From contig NC_090446.1 of the NCBI RefSeq assembly GCF_031143425.1, positions 1,029,033,066-1,029,097,065 of the forward strand: a stretch of 64,000 nt of DNA, read 5' to 3'. Positions within the stretch are counted from its first letter, which is position 1; each line of letters starts with the position of its first letter. The notes under the pieces are model-generated. The model made no database searches, was not told the DNA's origin, and was given only the letters and a program-made list of their open reading frames with translations. This document shows positions 12,420-23,699 of this stretch, piece after piece. A program made the position numbers and the translations under genes. This DNA is from Pleurodeles waltl (taxonomy: Eukaryota > Chordata > Amphibia > Caudata > Salamandridae).

Positions 12420-13026
12420 ATAGTCTTGAGTATGATCTGCACTTTGTCTCCAGAACACCTTCATACAATGTATCGCACCTGCCCCCGAGTATGCACCGCT
12501 AACTCCACACTTGCTCACGCCAGCTCTCCAAGTGTTAAGCTATGGTCCCCCATCCTCCAGACAGCAACTCACCCAGCCATGCCGCACCCCAGCCGCGCCA
12601 CTGAAGTTCGGAGCCAACCGGCCCATTGCCACTCAGCTGGGCCCCCTCTCCTCACCGTCCTCCAACATTGTCCCCTGAGCCCAGGTTCCAGGCCCTCCGC
12701 CAGGGCAGGGGCACGCAAGTAGGTACCCCTCTGTCCGAACAGGGCAAGGGGCCCGCCGGGGATGGCTGCGCGAAGGTCTCCCCCTCTCTCCACCAGGCCA
12801 CACTCCACACAGCCTGAACCAGGCCTCACTTCGCCACCAGGATCTGGAATCCCCGGACCCCCAAAGCAGGGGGGGGGTCAGGAAGCCACAGGGGTCAGGG
12901 CGCTCTCCCTTGCCAGAGGGGGAGCACTTAGTATCCCAGGCACCCCAGGATTCCTGCAGGATCAGGCTGGGATGGTGGGAGCTTCCTAGAAGTGCATCCT
13001 GCCGGCCATCTTGCTTGGCCACGCTC
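12420..13026 (-). promoter_or_regulatory. L1-b 5' UTR, GC/CpG-rich (promoter region)
   Basis: Strongly GC-rich compared with flanking DNA and upstream of ORF1 on the minus strand. L1 elements carry their internal RNA polymerase II promoter here. No single motif can be assigned from sequence alone. Several overlapping open frames here are composition artefacts. Confidence 0.55.
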
Positions 13027-13041
13027 CTCACTGTCTGATAT
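13027..13041 (+). repeat. Target-site duplication of L1-b, right copy
   Basis: CTCACTGTCTGATAT, identical to 6644-6658. Confidence 0.9.
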
Positions 13042-13052
13042 TTGACCTTCTT

Positions 13053-13790
13053 CTAATAACTATGTAGGGCTAAGCATAGGCCTAGCAAAATATAATAATA
13101 AACTTCGCTTTGGAGATCACCAATTTTCCTGCCTATATTCCATGATAAAGTATGTAATGAGTGTGAGCAAGTGGGGATGATTAGACTGGGAGACTTATTT
13201 AATCAGGGCCAAGTGTATTCATTTAGTGAACTTCAGCAAAAATATGGTCAGCCAGGGGAAATTTCTTTAAATACCTACATATTAGGGGTATGGATCATTT
13301 CTCAGTTAGCAAAATTCCATTGTAAAGCTTTAAGTGGTGGAGCCCGAATTGGGCAAATATATAAATTATTGTTGATTTAATGCCAGATGACCTAGAGACT
13401 CAAGCAGCAAAATGAGAGAATAAGTTGGGGATTAGTGGTCTGAATCTGGAGATGCTGAATGAGGTGGGCATGGAAGTATTATTAACAGCAGGGTTGAGGA
13501 GTCCACATTACATTACCATATTCAGGCCCGTATTTATACTTTTTTTTGCGCCGCATTTGCGCCGCTTTTTGACGCAAAACGGCGCAAACCTACAAAATAC
13601 AATGGCATTTTGCAAGTTTGCGCCGTTTTTGCGTAAAAAAACGAGGCAAATGAGGCGCAAAAAAAGTATAAATACGGGCCTCAATTTGTACTATACACCT
13701 GCCAAGGTTGTAGTTGGGGGAAGGGCCCAAATTCTAGCTGACACCACTGAAGGCAAGATCAAGCAGATATAGTTCACATGTTTTGCACGT
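13053..13790 (+). mobile_element. L1-a: C-terminal part of ORF2, interrupted by a MITE
   Basis: Continues the plus-strand L1-a. The frame 13171-13380 reads like the C-terminal third of L1 ORF2p (RLGDLFNQGQVYSFSELQQK). After removal of the MITE at 13525-13680 and one TCA, the frame 13425-13770 joins to give ..TIFNLYYTPAKV, matching the FNYLHRTYYTP-type motif of L1 C-termini. This clean join supports both calls. Stops occur; inactive. Confidence 0.65.
13525..13680. mobile_element. 156-bp palindromic MITE inserted in L1-a (TSD TCA)
   Basis: Begins GGCCCGTATTTATACTTTTT and ends with its reverse complement ..AGTATAAATACGGGCC. The inverted arms extend about 40-60 bp each, so nearly the whole unit can fold. 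TCA at 13522-13524 is repeated at 13681-13683, a TNA-type 3-bp duplication as in PIF/Harbinger. The termini match family A, of which this is a minimal derivative. Confidence 0.88.
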
Positions 13791-14245
13791 GCACAGGACT
13801 GAAAATCCTAAATGAAGGAATCAGTGCCTTTAGTAGAGCTGCTCTCTAGGTGCAGGTTGAGCTTATGCCACAACTGGTTTTATTTGGGATAGATGAGTGA
13901 TTTACCAATACAGAAGGAAACCTCTACTTTATGTTTGTTTCCATGGCAGTGCCTTGCTTATGTATAGCTTCAGCTTGGCTGGCCCATTTGCCTTCAACAG
14001 TGCACCAATGGCTGTTGTTTTTGTTATAATGTATAACTTCGGGAAGAGTTTATATGATTGTAAAGGCAACAGAGTGAGTAAAGGTGGAACCATGAAATGG
14101 GCACTGCTTGCAGAATGCCTGGAGAGCAAAAGGTGGAGCAGCGGGTGGGCTTAGCCAGCAGACAATAATACCCAGGCTGTATGCTGATGTGCAAGTTAAG
14201 AACGGCATTTGCTAGTCTGTATTCAACAATGGATTAAGATACAAA
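13791..14245. other. No gene seen
   Basis: A weak open frame at 13897-14154 has no recognisable domain. I do not call it a gene. Confidence 0.3.
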
Positions 14246-14612
14246 GGGGCAGATTTATGGTAAGTGGCGCTTTCCTTGCGCCCTTTTGCAGCCCCCTACC
14301 GCCACCACGTGTGCACTGTATTTAAAATATGGCGCACCATGGCGCAGGATATGGGACAATAATGTCCTTTCTTATGTCGCTATTGATGTACCCCGCAGGA
14401 GTAGTGCCAAAATATTGGAGCTACTTCGGCAGAGTACACAGAGCCCCATTCTAAAGAATGGAAGCCCCCTTTTAACACCTGCTCTTAAGCAGGCGTTAAA
14501 ATTGCCATAAAAAATGGCGCAAGGACATCTCATAGATTTCCTTATGTAATTTTTCCAGCTCCTATAATGGGGGAACGCCCCCTTTGCATACATTATGCCT
14601 GCCGCAGGCAGA
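14246..14612. mobile_element. Harbinger-like MITE, family B copy 1 (truncated)
   Basis: Starts GGGGCAGATTTATGG and follows the copy at 18208-18702 ('gccccctaccgccaccacgtg', 'ggcgcaccatggcgcagg', 'gctattgatgtaccccgcag', 'gcaggcgttaaaa'). The right part is lost after about 14612, near an inverted pair gcctgccgcaggc. Non-coding. Confidence 0.7.
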
Positions 14613-16716
14613 AGAATCTGTAGAAAGATTCTTCAATAACCAGACATCTTGTCTCCAGACCCAAATTAAGTTAAGGATTACTTCATACTGCAGCCTCCAA
14701 GCCTCTGAGGGAACCATATAGAGATTGTTGATCAAACAACAGTAATCCTTAGTTCACTACATCATTGATCATGACCTAAATTTGTTTTTCATAACACAAC
14801 AGTACAAATTGCCTCAAAAACAAGGAGGTGAATCAACCAACCCAAGGGTCTGCATCCTCTCTGAGAATAGAAAATGGTATTTGTTTTAATACCAAACCCA
14901 TAACAAACCACAAATACATCATTCGTCTAGTTTTTTATGTTCATTGTCATGGCAGTCCTTATAGCTGATTGAAAACACTTTAGGGCTGGGTTTCCCCTCT
15001 ATTGTATCTTCTATCTAGAAGCCTCTATTCATTAAATAATATAGGATGAATCTCCCACAGCCCATTTTAGGCAACCATCTAGGTAAAATTCACCTTTCAT
15101 CCACTAGAAATAAAGATAGAGACCACCTACCCCACACAAGCAAAGCCAAAGGGTATACTTCATTCATGTAGGAGTTTGTTTTGGAGAGAAGGTCTGGCTC
15201 CAGTGCTGTGGGCTTCCTGTGCCTAATAACAGGCCATGGTGCCAGAATATGTCTCCTTTTTCATGGGTAGTCCGGAGAGATTTTTTTGGGTGGGAGAGGC
15301 AGGGGTGTATATCCCAATGAAATGTATTTGTGCCTTAAAAGCTGAGGCTCTGCTGGAAAGGAAAGGAATGGAAAGGAAAGGAAAAGAAAGGAAAGGAAAG
15401 GAAAGGAAGAGAGCTCCAGTTGCCATTTCAGAGAGGGGTAACCCTGTAGCTGCCAGCTTACCCTTCTTCCAGGCTGGTGTAGCAATTTATTTCCTCAGGT
15501 CTAGCTTGAGCTTAGAGTAGACCTTGTCATAATATTATAACTGCAATGTATTTTGAGGACGGACAAGTGCTAGGTTCAAGCATGTCAGAAGGTTCTTTTG
15601 TGGGCCAATTCAAAAAACGGAAACACAGCCCTTTATAGGACGTGGATATGTTTCAAAGTTTAAAAGAAATGTCCTACTGAGAAAGAAGACAGATGGAAGG
15701 TCCAGCATCTGGCACCACCTTGTAACATTAGTCGTGTTAGCTGCATTGCAATTAATAAATAAGGTAGCTTTAATTAGAAATCTAGCAGTAAATGCTACAG
15801 CAGTAAAGAAAGCCATGAAAAACCTTCATGAAAAGGTTTTGCCCTAATTAACAGTGTGTTCAACATTTTCCTAGCTACTCAAGATAGCAGCCATGGCCCT
15901 GGTTTCTGGGTGAACACTGGGAGAGCTAACAACCATGAGCGACTTGCACTGCATGGAAGGCAGCAATTTAGTCCAGAGAGCACACCTTTGCATGACTTAG
16001 GAACTAAATGGATGATTTGGTACGGCTCTAGATTTGGCCGTGTCAACGGTTTTAAGGGAATGACAGCCAGCAGGCTCATATGAGGAAGGAAGAGGTGCTC
16101 TTGAAAAGAAGCACTGGCAGCTTAGTGAAGAGCATTATTGGAGGACCAAGTGATGCGGAAATCAAGATGTCCTTGTTTTCTTAGTTAGGTGTCCAAGTGC
16201 TTTGCAGGGCTTTGTCACCTTAGCTTTCTACTCCCTTTACCTTTTGCACTCCTTGTTCCTTCTTTTCTGCTTCTCAAACTCTTGAACTCCCTAAATCATG
16301 ACTTTTATGCATTTCCTATAAGGGCCCTGGATTTTTTTGAACTCTTTTCGCATGAACATTTGATGTGCAACGCTTGAAGAAAAGAAAGCTAAATATGAAA
16401 TAAAATAAATGAAAAAAATGGTTTGAAATTATAGTAGGGATGGGCGCAAGAGCATATTTTCTTTGAAAGTCAATGTGTACATCAACTAGTGCCCATTCGG
16501 CCTTGGAAATTACTCCTAACTATACACTACTTGCCCAGCCAGGGCACTCCCAGGCAGACTGGGAGCCTTTGCCTGCTCTCTCCAGACCAGCAACTGTGTT
16601 GCCGGGCTGGAGAGAGCCTACTGCGCATGTATGTTTGGCCGGCCCGAGTCAAGCACTCCCCTTCTTGTGATCCCTAATGCCCTGCCCCTTTTACTACAGA
16701 AACGAAAATAAACATA
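14613..16716. other. No gene seen; minor repeats only
   Basis: About 2.1 kb without coding signal. It holds the GGAAA array (15355-15410). A possible short interspersed repeat lies at about 16443-16700, with an imperfect inverted pair ctctctccagac / gggctggagagag around 16577-16616. Confidence 0.35.
15355..15410 (+). repeat. (GGAAA)n simple repeat
   Basis: About eleven imperfect pentamers of ggaaa/gaaaa. The open frames across it are repeat artefacts. Confidence 0.9.
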
Positions 16717-17583
16717 GGGGCATATTTAACCTAGTGTTGTGACAAATTTGCTTCATTTTGTTTACGCAAATTCAGTGCAATACTAACTCCATATTTATAC
16801 TTTAGCGCTAGACCCATCTAGCACCACATTTATGGAGTTAAAGTTATTTTTTGGACATGGAATCCTACTTTGTGTCAATGAGATGCAAAGTAGGCATTCC
16901 CGTGCAAAAAATGACTCTATCGCCTTAGCACCATATTTATCCCCCATGCTAAAATCACACACTGGAGGGAGGAGGTGTCAAAAAAATGTAACGCCTGGGT
17001 CAGGGCAGGCGCTAGGGAACATGTGGGCCTATTTCCATGATGGAACACCATGGAATATGCCCACAGGTGCCCGCCCCAGGGACACCCACACCAGAGGGAC
17101 AGCGGAAGATGGGGCACCCCATCCCAGGTAAGTATGGGTAAGTATTTTTTTTTAAGTGCCATTGGGAGCCCTGAAATGGGCCCCCCTACATGACACTGGG
17201 TGCAATGGCCATGCCCAGGGGACCCTGGTCCCCTGTGCTGGCCATTGGGGTGGTGGGCATGACTCCTGTCTTTTCTAAGACAGGATTCATGTTGTATGGA
17301 TGGTCTTGCATCAGAATATGACTCTAGGCAGGTTGGAGTCTTTTTTTTACTCTAACCTGCCTAATGTCATTTTTTGGTGCAAAACCCCCTTCTTCTGTAC
17401 CGCCAGCCCCACCCCACTCACGTAATTTTTTTTTTTACACTAGCCTACTCTTTGCACCGGCTTGCACGATTCCATAAATATGGTGCCTGGCTGGTGCACA
17501 GAAATGGTGCAAGCCAGTGCTAAACATTTTGGTGCAAAACTGCGTTAGTGCAGTTTTGCACCAAAAAGTATGAATCAGGGCCC
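16717..17583. mobile_element. Harbinger-like MITE, family A copy 2
   Basis: Starts GGGGCATATTTAACC and ends AAAAAGTATGAATCAGGGCCC. It carries the family A blocks: 'aactccatatttatactttagcgctagacccatctagc', the 'tactttgtgtcaatgagatgcaaagta' palindromic block, 'gacctggtc..' and the tail pair aaaactgcgttagtgcagtttt. Flanks are ATA and TAG, so no clean duplication is seen. Non-coding. Confidence 0.78.
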
Positions 17584-17643
17584 TAGTTTATTATCGTTTT
17601 GTCGTAAATGTTTTGCAGCTCCCGCTGCTGGCAGGGGGGTGAC

Positions 17644-17667
17644 GCTCCTCCGCTGTAGCGGAGGAGC
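17644..17667. repeat. 10-bp stem hairpin, GC-rich
   Basis: gctcctccgc, loop tgta, gcggaggagc. It lies just right of family A copy 2; probably a relic of another element. Confidence 0.7.
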
Positions 17668-18204
17668 CGCGCCTGATATTAAATGAGCTCTCAAACAAAT
17701 TTTACATCTAAAGGCATGCTTGACAAAAAAAATTATCAAGGCTAAAACTAAGAAAAAATACTGTAGAGGGCCAAATTATTGTATGGCGAGAGCAGATGAA
17801 TTACTTTTGTTCTCTGCGTCTCTTGAGATGGGAGCAAGTAGGTGAAATGCTTTGTGTTTTTATCTGCTATATTGTTTTTTATTCCTCTGACACTGTGCTT
17901 ATTAAAATACAAAAAAATCTTCTTGACTGAAAAAAAGAAATGCGTCACTCAGTGCTTAATTTGAGTCTGTGGTTTCCAGTGCGGGGCTCCGGCACTTATT
18001 TTTGGCAACCATATTTTTCTGCCTCAGGCAATTACTGTGAGCAAAAGCACATGGGAAATGCAGAGGGGGAGAAAAATAAAAAAGCGTCGCAAAAGCAGAA
18101 AGCTGCAAAGGTGAGCTGAAGTGGCAGGGGGTGTCTGTAAATGGACTGAAGAGGCCCGAGATGGCTTCAGGTTTACGCTGCTTTAGTATTTCGTGTTCAC
18201 ACAT
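17668..18204. other. No gene seen
   Basis: AT-rich DNA. 'agtgcttaatttga...ggctccggcacttattttt' at about 17950-18003 reads like a dispersed repeat fragment but has no partner in this window. Confidence 0.3.
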
Positions 18205-18207
18205 TTA

Positions 18208-18702
18208 GGGGCCTCTTTCACTTTCACTTTGCGTGCGCCCTTTATCACCCCCCTACTGCCACCATGTGTGTGCCATATTTAAATTACGGCGTACCATGGC
18301 GCAGGGTATGGGGCAATATCGTCATTTTTCATGACGCTATTGATGTACCCTGCAGGAGTAGCGCCAAAATGTTGGCGCTACTCCTGCAGAGTACATAGGG
18401 GCCCATTATAAATAATGGAAGCCCCCTTTTAATGCCTGCTCTGAGCAGGCGTTAAAAGTGGCGTAAAAAATGATGAAAGGCCATGTGCCATGATTTTGGC
18501 CCACCTAACGTGGGGATGCCCCCATTGCATCCATTATGCCTGGCACAGGTATAATGTAGAGCACAGTGTTACAAAGTGGCGCAATGCATGCATTACACCA
18601 GTTTGTAAAAATGGAGCACGGATTTTGTTAGGCCACATTTGTCGTAAAAGAAAATCCGCTAATGTGGCGTAAGGTGGCGCTAGGGGCTTATAAGTATGCC
18701 CC
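18208..18702. mobile_element. Harbinger-like MITE, family B copy 2 (TSD TTA)
   Basis: Complete 495-bp copy. It starts GGGGCCTCTTTCACTT, and its right end reads GGGGCATACTTATAAG on the other strand. TTA at 18205-18207 is repeated at 18703-18705, the canonical Harbinger target. An internal hairpin around 18354-18391 (gcaggagtagcgcc / ggcgctactcctgc) is near-perfect. Non-coding. Confidence 0.85.
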
Positions 18703-18705
18703 TTA

Positions 18706-19611
18706 ATAGCAGCAGTCGCGTGTTACAGAGAAGAACTTTGGGCACCAGAACGTTTTCATTTACAAATTAAGAAGCGTCACCCTGTTCCATTTACATTAGA
18801 TGGAACAGCAGTAGCCTTCCTGGGGTGCCTTCAGAGGCATCAGCTCTACGTGCTTCCTACTTCTTTGAGAGATGAGAGGCAGAATAGCGCGCACAACAGC
18901 AGTGTTCTCAGCAACAAATTGGAGGTTGTTGGGGGGCTTAGTTTATTACAAGGGGTCAACCCTATAATGTTAGCAAAGACCAACCAAATTTTGGTTATTC
19001 GGCGTCTCTGGCTGTGGCATAGTCCTGCCACAGTTCAGTGTGCCCCATTGACATCTATAAAATCACAATTTCCAGGTCTAGACTCACTTTACCTCCAAAC
19101 AGGATTCATTTAGTAGAAAGTCGGGTCCCTTCTCACATCTAGAATAGATTCTTCTGATGACATTTCATCTTATATTTGTCCTTTTCATTTTTTTTAAAGG
19201 TGAAAAAATGTCCCTTTTGCTGATTTTGCTTTGACATTAGAACACCTGCTATATTGGTAACAAGCTGGCCCAGTTACAACTCAAGTCGCCTCATTTGATG
19301 ACCCGATAAGGGCTATATGCCCAAGTGGAACATTTCATAGACATGCTCTTTACGAAGATGATTTTTACAGCAAGCAGAGCATGTTAGCCCATTTGGTCGA
19401 AGTAGGTACAACAGAAGGGCCAGAAGTCAAACCTAGTTTACTTGCATTTCTGGCCATGCCAATAAGAATATTGTACGAATAATGCACAATAAATTACATC
19501 ATATTTTCCAAGCCACACCCAAGAGTAAAGAGACAAATTGAAATTGGAAAGTTTGTGTAGTAAATAAATAAATAAAACTCTTTTAAAGCATCCACCACAG
19601 CTACAGGACTA
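18706..19611. other. No gene seen
   Basis: Mixed DNA without coding signal; taaa-type simple repeat at 19560-19577. Confidence 0.3.
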
Positions 19612-20276
19612 TGGAACTCATTTACAAGGCACATCGCGCAGGCTGGCGCAGCAAGTGCTTTGCTGTGCCGCCCGCGCCACTGGGAAAGGGCAGAAATGCA
19701 CCTTATCTACAAGATGCAGCACATTTCTGTCCTCTCCCCCTGCACTGACGCAAAAACTGCTGCCATGCGACAAGCAGGCACCGTTCAACCATGGTGCTAG
19801 CGTGCCTTTGTTGTGGGGATGCGTGTTTTTGTGCAGGAAGGGACAACTTTCTACACAAAAACAATCACAAGAGGTATTTTCCTCTTTTTTTGTGCAGCAC
19901 ACATAGAGGGGAAAAATGGAGAGAAATAAAGATATTTCTCCCTGTTGAGTCACTCTTACTCCACCCCTGAGCTGGCGTAGGAATCTGACGCGTTCCCAGT
20001 CTTGTAAATCTGGGAATGTGTCAGATTCCCTCAGGTTCCAATGGTGTTGTGTGGGAACACCCCAAGAACAACCATGGAGCAATTATTTAGATATTCCATT
20101 TGATAACATAAAGAATAATGAAAGGGGTCCATATTTACAAGCCCATGAAAAGCCACGCAAGGTGGCTATGCGTGGCATTGTAAATTTGGGCTGGCACACT
20201 GCACCACTGGAGCATAAAAAGTAAAAAAAGACGCTCTGGTGGGGAGTGTGCCGCTAGGGCCTCATAAATTAGGCCC
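19612..20276. mobile_element. Harbinger-like MITE carrying a gypsy-derived insert
   Basis: Left 'actcatttacaaggc' and right 'gcctcataaattaggccc' look like inverted ends of one element. Inner hairpins include ggaatctgacgcgttccc / gggaatgtgtcagattcc (about 19979-20031) and ttccaatggtgttgtgtgggaa. A 36-bp piece at 20080-20115 does not belong: it is the reverse complement of gypsy pol at 20740-20775. No clean duplication was found, so the limits are approximate. Confidence 0.6.
20080..20115 (+). repeat. 36-bp inverted copy of gypsy pol sequence, left
   Basis: Exact reverse complement of 20740-20775 (begins caattatttag, ends cataaagaa). In the gypsy reading it encodes NYLDIPFDNIK, just before the RNase H domain. 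Confidence 0.9.
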
Positions 20277-21893
20277 TCAGTTTAATCCAATTCATTACTA
20301 CCTCCAACATCCTCTAATGGCATTCTTCTAGACAATCAACATAAAATTTCTTCCACCTGGCAAATTTTGGACTGCGAAAAAATAGTATTCATGAAGTTTT
20401 GACACTAGTCTTACCAATCTCGCAGACAAATTGCATGATCCACTCCCACTCAGTATGGGCATCCAAGGTTTGTGATCAGTTAACAGTTCAAACCTGCAAT
20501 CCCAGATATACATTTAGAATTATTGTACAGCCAATATGCATGCTAGCGCTTTGTGACCCATGGTGCTGTAGTTGCAGTCACTCGTTTTTAGAACCCTGGA
20601 TGCATATGCCATTGTTTGCACTTTCTCTGACACCTAATGGCTTAAAATGGCACTTAGGCCGTACAAGCTAGCATCCTTAATAATCACAGATGTACAATCT
20701 TCCTGAAATACACTCAATGCAGGGGTCGCTAGAATCATTTTCTTTATGTTATCAAATGGAATATCTAAATAATTGGTCTATAAAAATGTTTGCCCCTTCC
20801 TAAGCAAAACCCTTAGTGGTTACACACAAAAAGTGTGCATAATACTCAGCCAGCCCAAGGAACGAGCAAAGGGCGTCTCTGTCTTTAAGTGGTTTGGCAT
20901 CAATATTGGCACTGATCAGGCACAATTCGGATTTAACCCCCTCAGATGAGACTGTGTGACCTAGGTACTCTAACTCCTCAGTGGCAAATATGCACTCATC
21001 GCGCCTAATGGTCCTTCCCCTCTGTGACAAGATTGACACTACTTTCCTCAGAATTGATTATGTTCCTCAATGATTTTAGCAAATACTAGAATATCATTCT
21101 GATAAGCATGTGCACCTACCACATCCCAAAATGAGTTGCCCAATAATTTTTGGAAATCGCTTGCTGCTGAAGCTAGGCTGAAAGTTAATCTGAGGTACTT
21201 GTATGCACCAAATAGAGTTATCAACACAGTCAGCTCTTGTGTCGAAGCAGTTTGGTGGTAAGCTGATTGTAAATCAATTATGGAGAACCATCTCGCCCCC
21301 TCCCCCAAACTGGAAATTAATTCTTGTATTTTAGGTAGGGGGTGGCAATCCACCACTATGTTTTTGTTTAGGGTGCCCACAACCTTATTTGTCATATTTC
21401 TTGCCAGCCACCACTATAGGTGCAACCCATTGAGAGAAATCACAAGGTACAATGAAGTGTTGATTACAAAGATCGTCTAACATCTATTTGAATTCATTCC
21501 GTACATTAAGTGGAAGAGGACAAACTTTGCATACCACAAGTTGAGCCTGAGGTTTAAGACTTATGTGGTGTTTGAATCTTTTCACTACACCCACTTGTTC
21601 CTGGAATATCTCACTGAATTCACATAAGATGTCTTCAATCATTGCCTTGTTGTTACTAATATAGGCGATTGGCATCTCACCAATGACTTTAAGGTTCTCT
21701 GAATCAGGTTTAAGATACAGACCCATTCTAGCTAGGTCCTGCCAGCCTATTATGTCCCTCTGTTTAACTGCAATGTAAATCTTGGTGAATGTTTTCCTGC
21801 CTAGTCCTTGCACATTTCCACTATAGTGCCCTAGCATGTCTATGTCCTTCTCCCCAAATGCTTTGGGGTCACATCAGCTGGTGTAAGCACTAT
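20277..21893 (-). pseudogene. gypsy-type pol fragment: protease end, RT, RNase H
   Basis: Pol of a Ty3/gypsy LTR retrotransposon on the minus strand. In order: protease C-terminus (IIGWQDLARMGL, frame 21837-21484); a stop after EFK near 21481; RT fingers/palm (frame 21395-21048, with KNIVVDCHPLPKIQEL, FSIIDLQSAYHQ and the catalytic box read as YQND at 21104-21093); RT thumb (GHTVSSEGVK, FLGLAEYYAHF, 21039-20800); and RNase H (about 20770-20328, with KDASLYGLSA, MAYASRVLKTSDCNYS and ELLTDHKPW). No integrase or LTR is seen. The first catalytic Asp of YxDD is Asn here. Several stops; inactive. The upstream side is cut by the family A element at 21894. Confidence 0.87.
20740..20775 (-). repeat. 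36-bp inverted copy of gypsy pol sequence, right (source)
   Basis: Lies in frame in the gypsy pol reading, so this is the original. The copy at 20080-20115 is derived and inverted. Confidence 0.85.
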
Positions 21894-22757
21894 GGGGCAT
21901 ATTTATACTCTGTTTGCGCCGGAATTGCGTCATTTTTTTTTACGCAAATCCGATGCAAAGCTAACTCCATATTTATACTTTGGCGTTAGACCCGTCTAGC
22001 GCCAAAGATCTTGGAGTTTGCGTCATTTTTTTGCGTGGACACCTACCTTGCGTTAATGATATGCAAGGTAGGCGTTCCCGTCTAAAAAATGACTCCAAGG
22101 CGTTTATTTAAAATGACGCACGGGAGTGGGCGGGTCAAAAAAAATTACGTCCAGCCGCTTTTGCGTCATTTTTTAACGCCTGGTCAAGGCAGGCGTTAAG
22201 GGACCTGTGGGCTCGGAAGGAGCCCAGAGGTGCCCTCCCGTGCCACCCTTGCCCACCCCAGGAGGACGCCGAAGGATGGAGGGACCCATCCCAGGGAACT
22301 TAAGGTAAGTTCAGGTAAGTATTTTTTTATTTATTTTTTTGTGGCATAGGGGGGCCTGATTTGTGCCCCCCTACATGCCACTATGCCCAATGACCATGCC
22401 CAGGGGACGTAAGTCCCCTGGGCATGGCCATTGGGCAAGGGGGCATGACTCCTGTCTGTGCTAAGGCAGGAGTCATTTCAATGGGGGTTGGGAGTCAAAA
22501 AAAATGGCGCAAATCGGGTTGAGGCCAATATTTTGCCTCAGACCTGACTTGCCCCATTTTTTGACGCCCAAGCTCCATTTTCCCCTACGCAGGCGCTGCG
22601 TGGTGTGGGTCATTTTTTTTTACGCACACCAGTCAGCTGCGCCGGCTAACGTCATTCCATAAATAAGGCGCCCGCATGGTGCTTTGGAATGGCGTTAAAA
22701 TTTTTGACGCACAACTGCGTTGGCGCAGTTGTGCGTCAAAAAGTATAAATATGGCCC
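21894..22757. mobile_element. Harbinger-like MITE, family A copy 3 (best preserved)
   Basis: Starts GGGGCATATTTATACT, and its right end reads GGGCCATATTTATACT on the other strand. It keeps most CpG dinucleotides ('gcgtcatttttt', 'ggcgttagacccgtctagcgcc'), suggesting it is the youngest of the four A copies. Internal GT-rich middle at 22200-22440 with an inverted pair tgcccaatg...cattgggca. Flanks are TAT and TTT. It interrupts the gypsy relic. Confidence 0.85.
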
Positions 22758-23640
22758 TTTGTCTCCCCAGAAGCACCATCCAGGATTGAACATGAAGATC
22801 AAACGTGGAGAAGCAGGGACTCCTCTGCAGCCGGTGACCTTTACCTCGAGCAATTCACTCAGGCCGAATGTGGTTTAAATACCTATTGCACCCAGGCACA
22901 CCAGTCTGACTCATAGGGAGCTACACCCAGTTTGAGTGACAGGGATGCTGGAGGCTTAAGCAGCTCGTGTCCTAAACAAGCATAGGCCTTAAATAAGCAT
23001 TGGTTCCAACAAGTATTGGTCTTTGTAAACAAGCACTGGTATCTGTAAAACATTCTTATAGAGTTACAACAAACATTGGTCCCTGCAAAGGCAGATGATT
23101 GGCTTAAGAGTTCTTTACTGGAGCACATCCAGTTTTGCAGGCCCGACACCTCACAACAGGCTGGAGAGTATCTGAAATGAAATGCCTAGTGGACATAGCC
23201 ACATTCAAGACCTTCTTCCCCTATGTCGGAACCACAATTATCAGACTGTGTCAGATATTCGACACCTATTCTTTTTTCATACCCAGCGAGGCTGACCTTG
23301 TACTATAGAACAGGTTCGGGCCCACTGAATGGACGGACACTTTAAATGCACATGACCACAACACAGCTGGATGTATTTCAGGATGAAAGCAGTGCCTGCT
23401 GCGCTAGTAAAGTATGGAGACTATCTATGCCAAACATTCCATAGATGACTACGAAATACACCAGAAACCCTTTCATGGATGACGGGCTCCCGCACTGGTC
23501 TCTAGATGACCCTCTATAGAGTACCCCTATGTTTGCTGACTTTAATTTTTGCTCTTTTAAGGTTGAATTCAATTCATGCCAATCAGGTCGACTGAACTGG
23601 CTGCACTTACAGTCACTTATTCTGTTTGCAAGTGTTTAAC
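22758..23640. other. No gene seen; short degenerate repeats
   Basis: At 22977-23092 a motif of the type 'aacaag(c/t)a(t/c)tggt(c)..' recurs about four to five times at 20-30 bp spacing. The first 100 bp may be the remaining upstream part of the gypsy relic, but I see no readable domain. Confidence 0.35.
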
Positions 23641-23699
23641 TTGGTAGAGTGAGGGTTGGGGAATTCCTGATGGGTTTGGGCCGTCAGTATGGGTAGTGA

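Larger units (their letters stand above)
6659..13026 (-). mobile_element. L1-b: nearly complete minus-strand L1-type LINE (6.4 kb)
   Basis: Perfect 15-bp target duplications lie immediately outside (6644-6658 and 13027-13041), so both ends are defined. Reading on the minus strand: a GC-rich, CpG-containing 5' UTR (about 12240-13026), ORF1 (about 12231-11123), a long inter-ORF spacer (about 11120-10400), ORF2 with endonuclease, reverse transcriptase and C-terminal domain (10361-7193), a 3' UTR and a short A-tail at 6659. The structure follows the L1 clade (two ORFs, APE endonuclease, target-primed insertion). It is inserted in the foldback of L1-a, so it is younger than that. Frameshifts and a deletion in the endonuclease make it inactive. 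Confidence 0.88.

Noticed and set aside
12420..13026. CpG-rich stretch as a host gene promoter (CpG island)
   Set aside because: It is bounded by the L1-b target duplication and sits directly upstream of L1 ORF1, so it is the L1 5' UTR.
15355..15410. Frames across the GGAAA array
   Set aside because: Period-5 repeat leaves all frames open; not coding.
22977..23092. CRISPR-like short repeats
   Set aside because: Irregular, degenerate and few; the eukaryotic repeat context makes CRISPR implausible.
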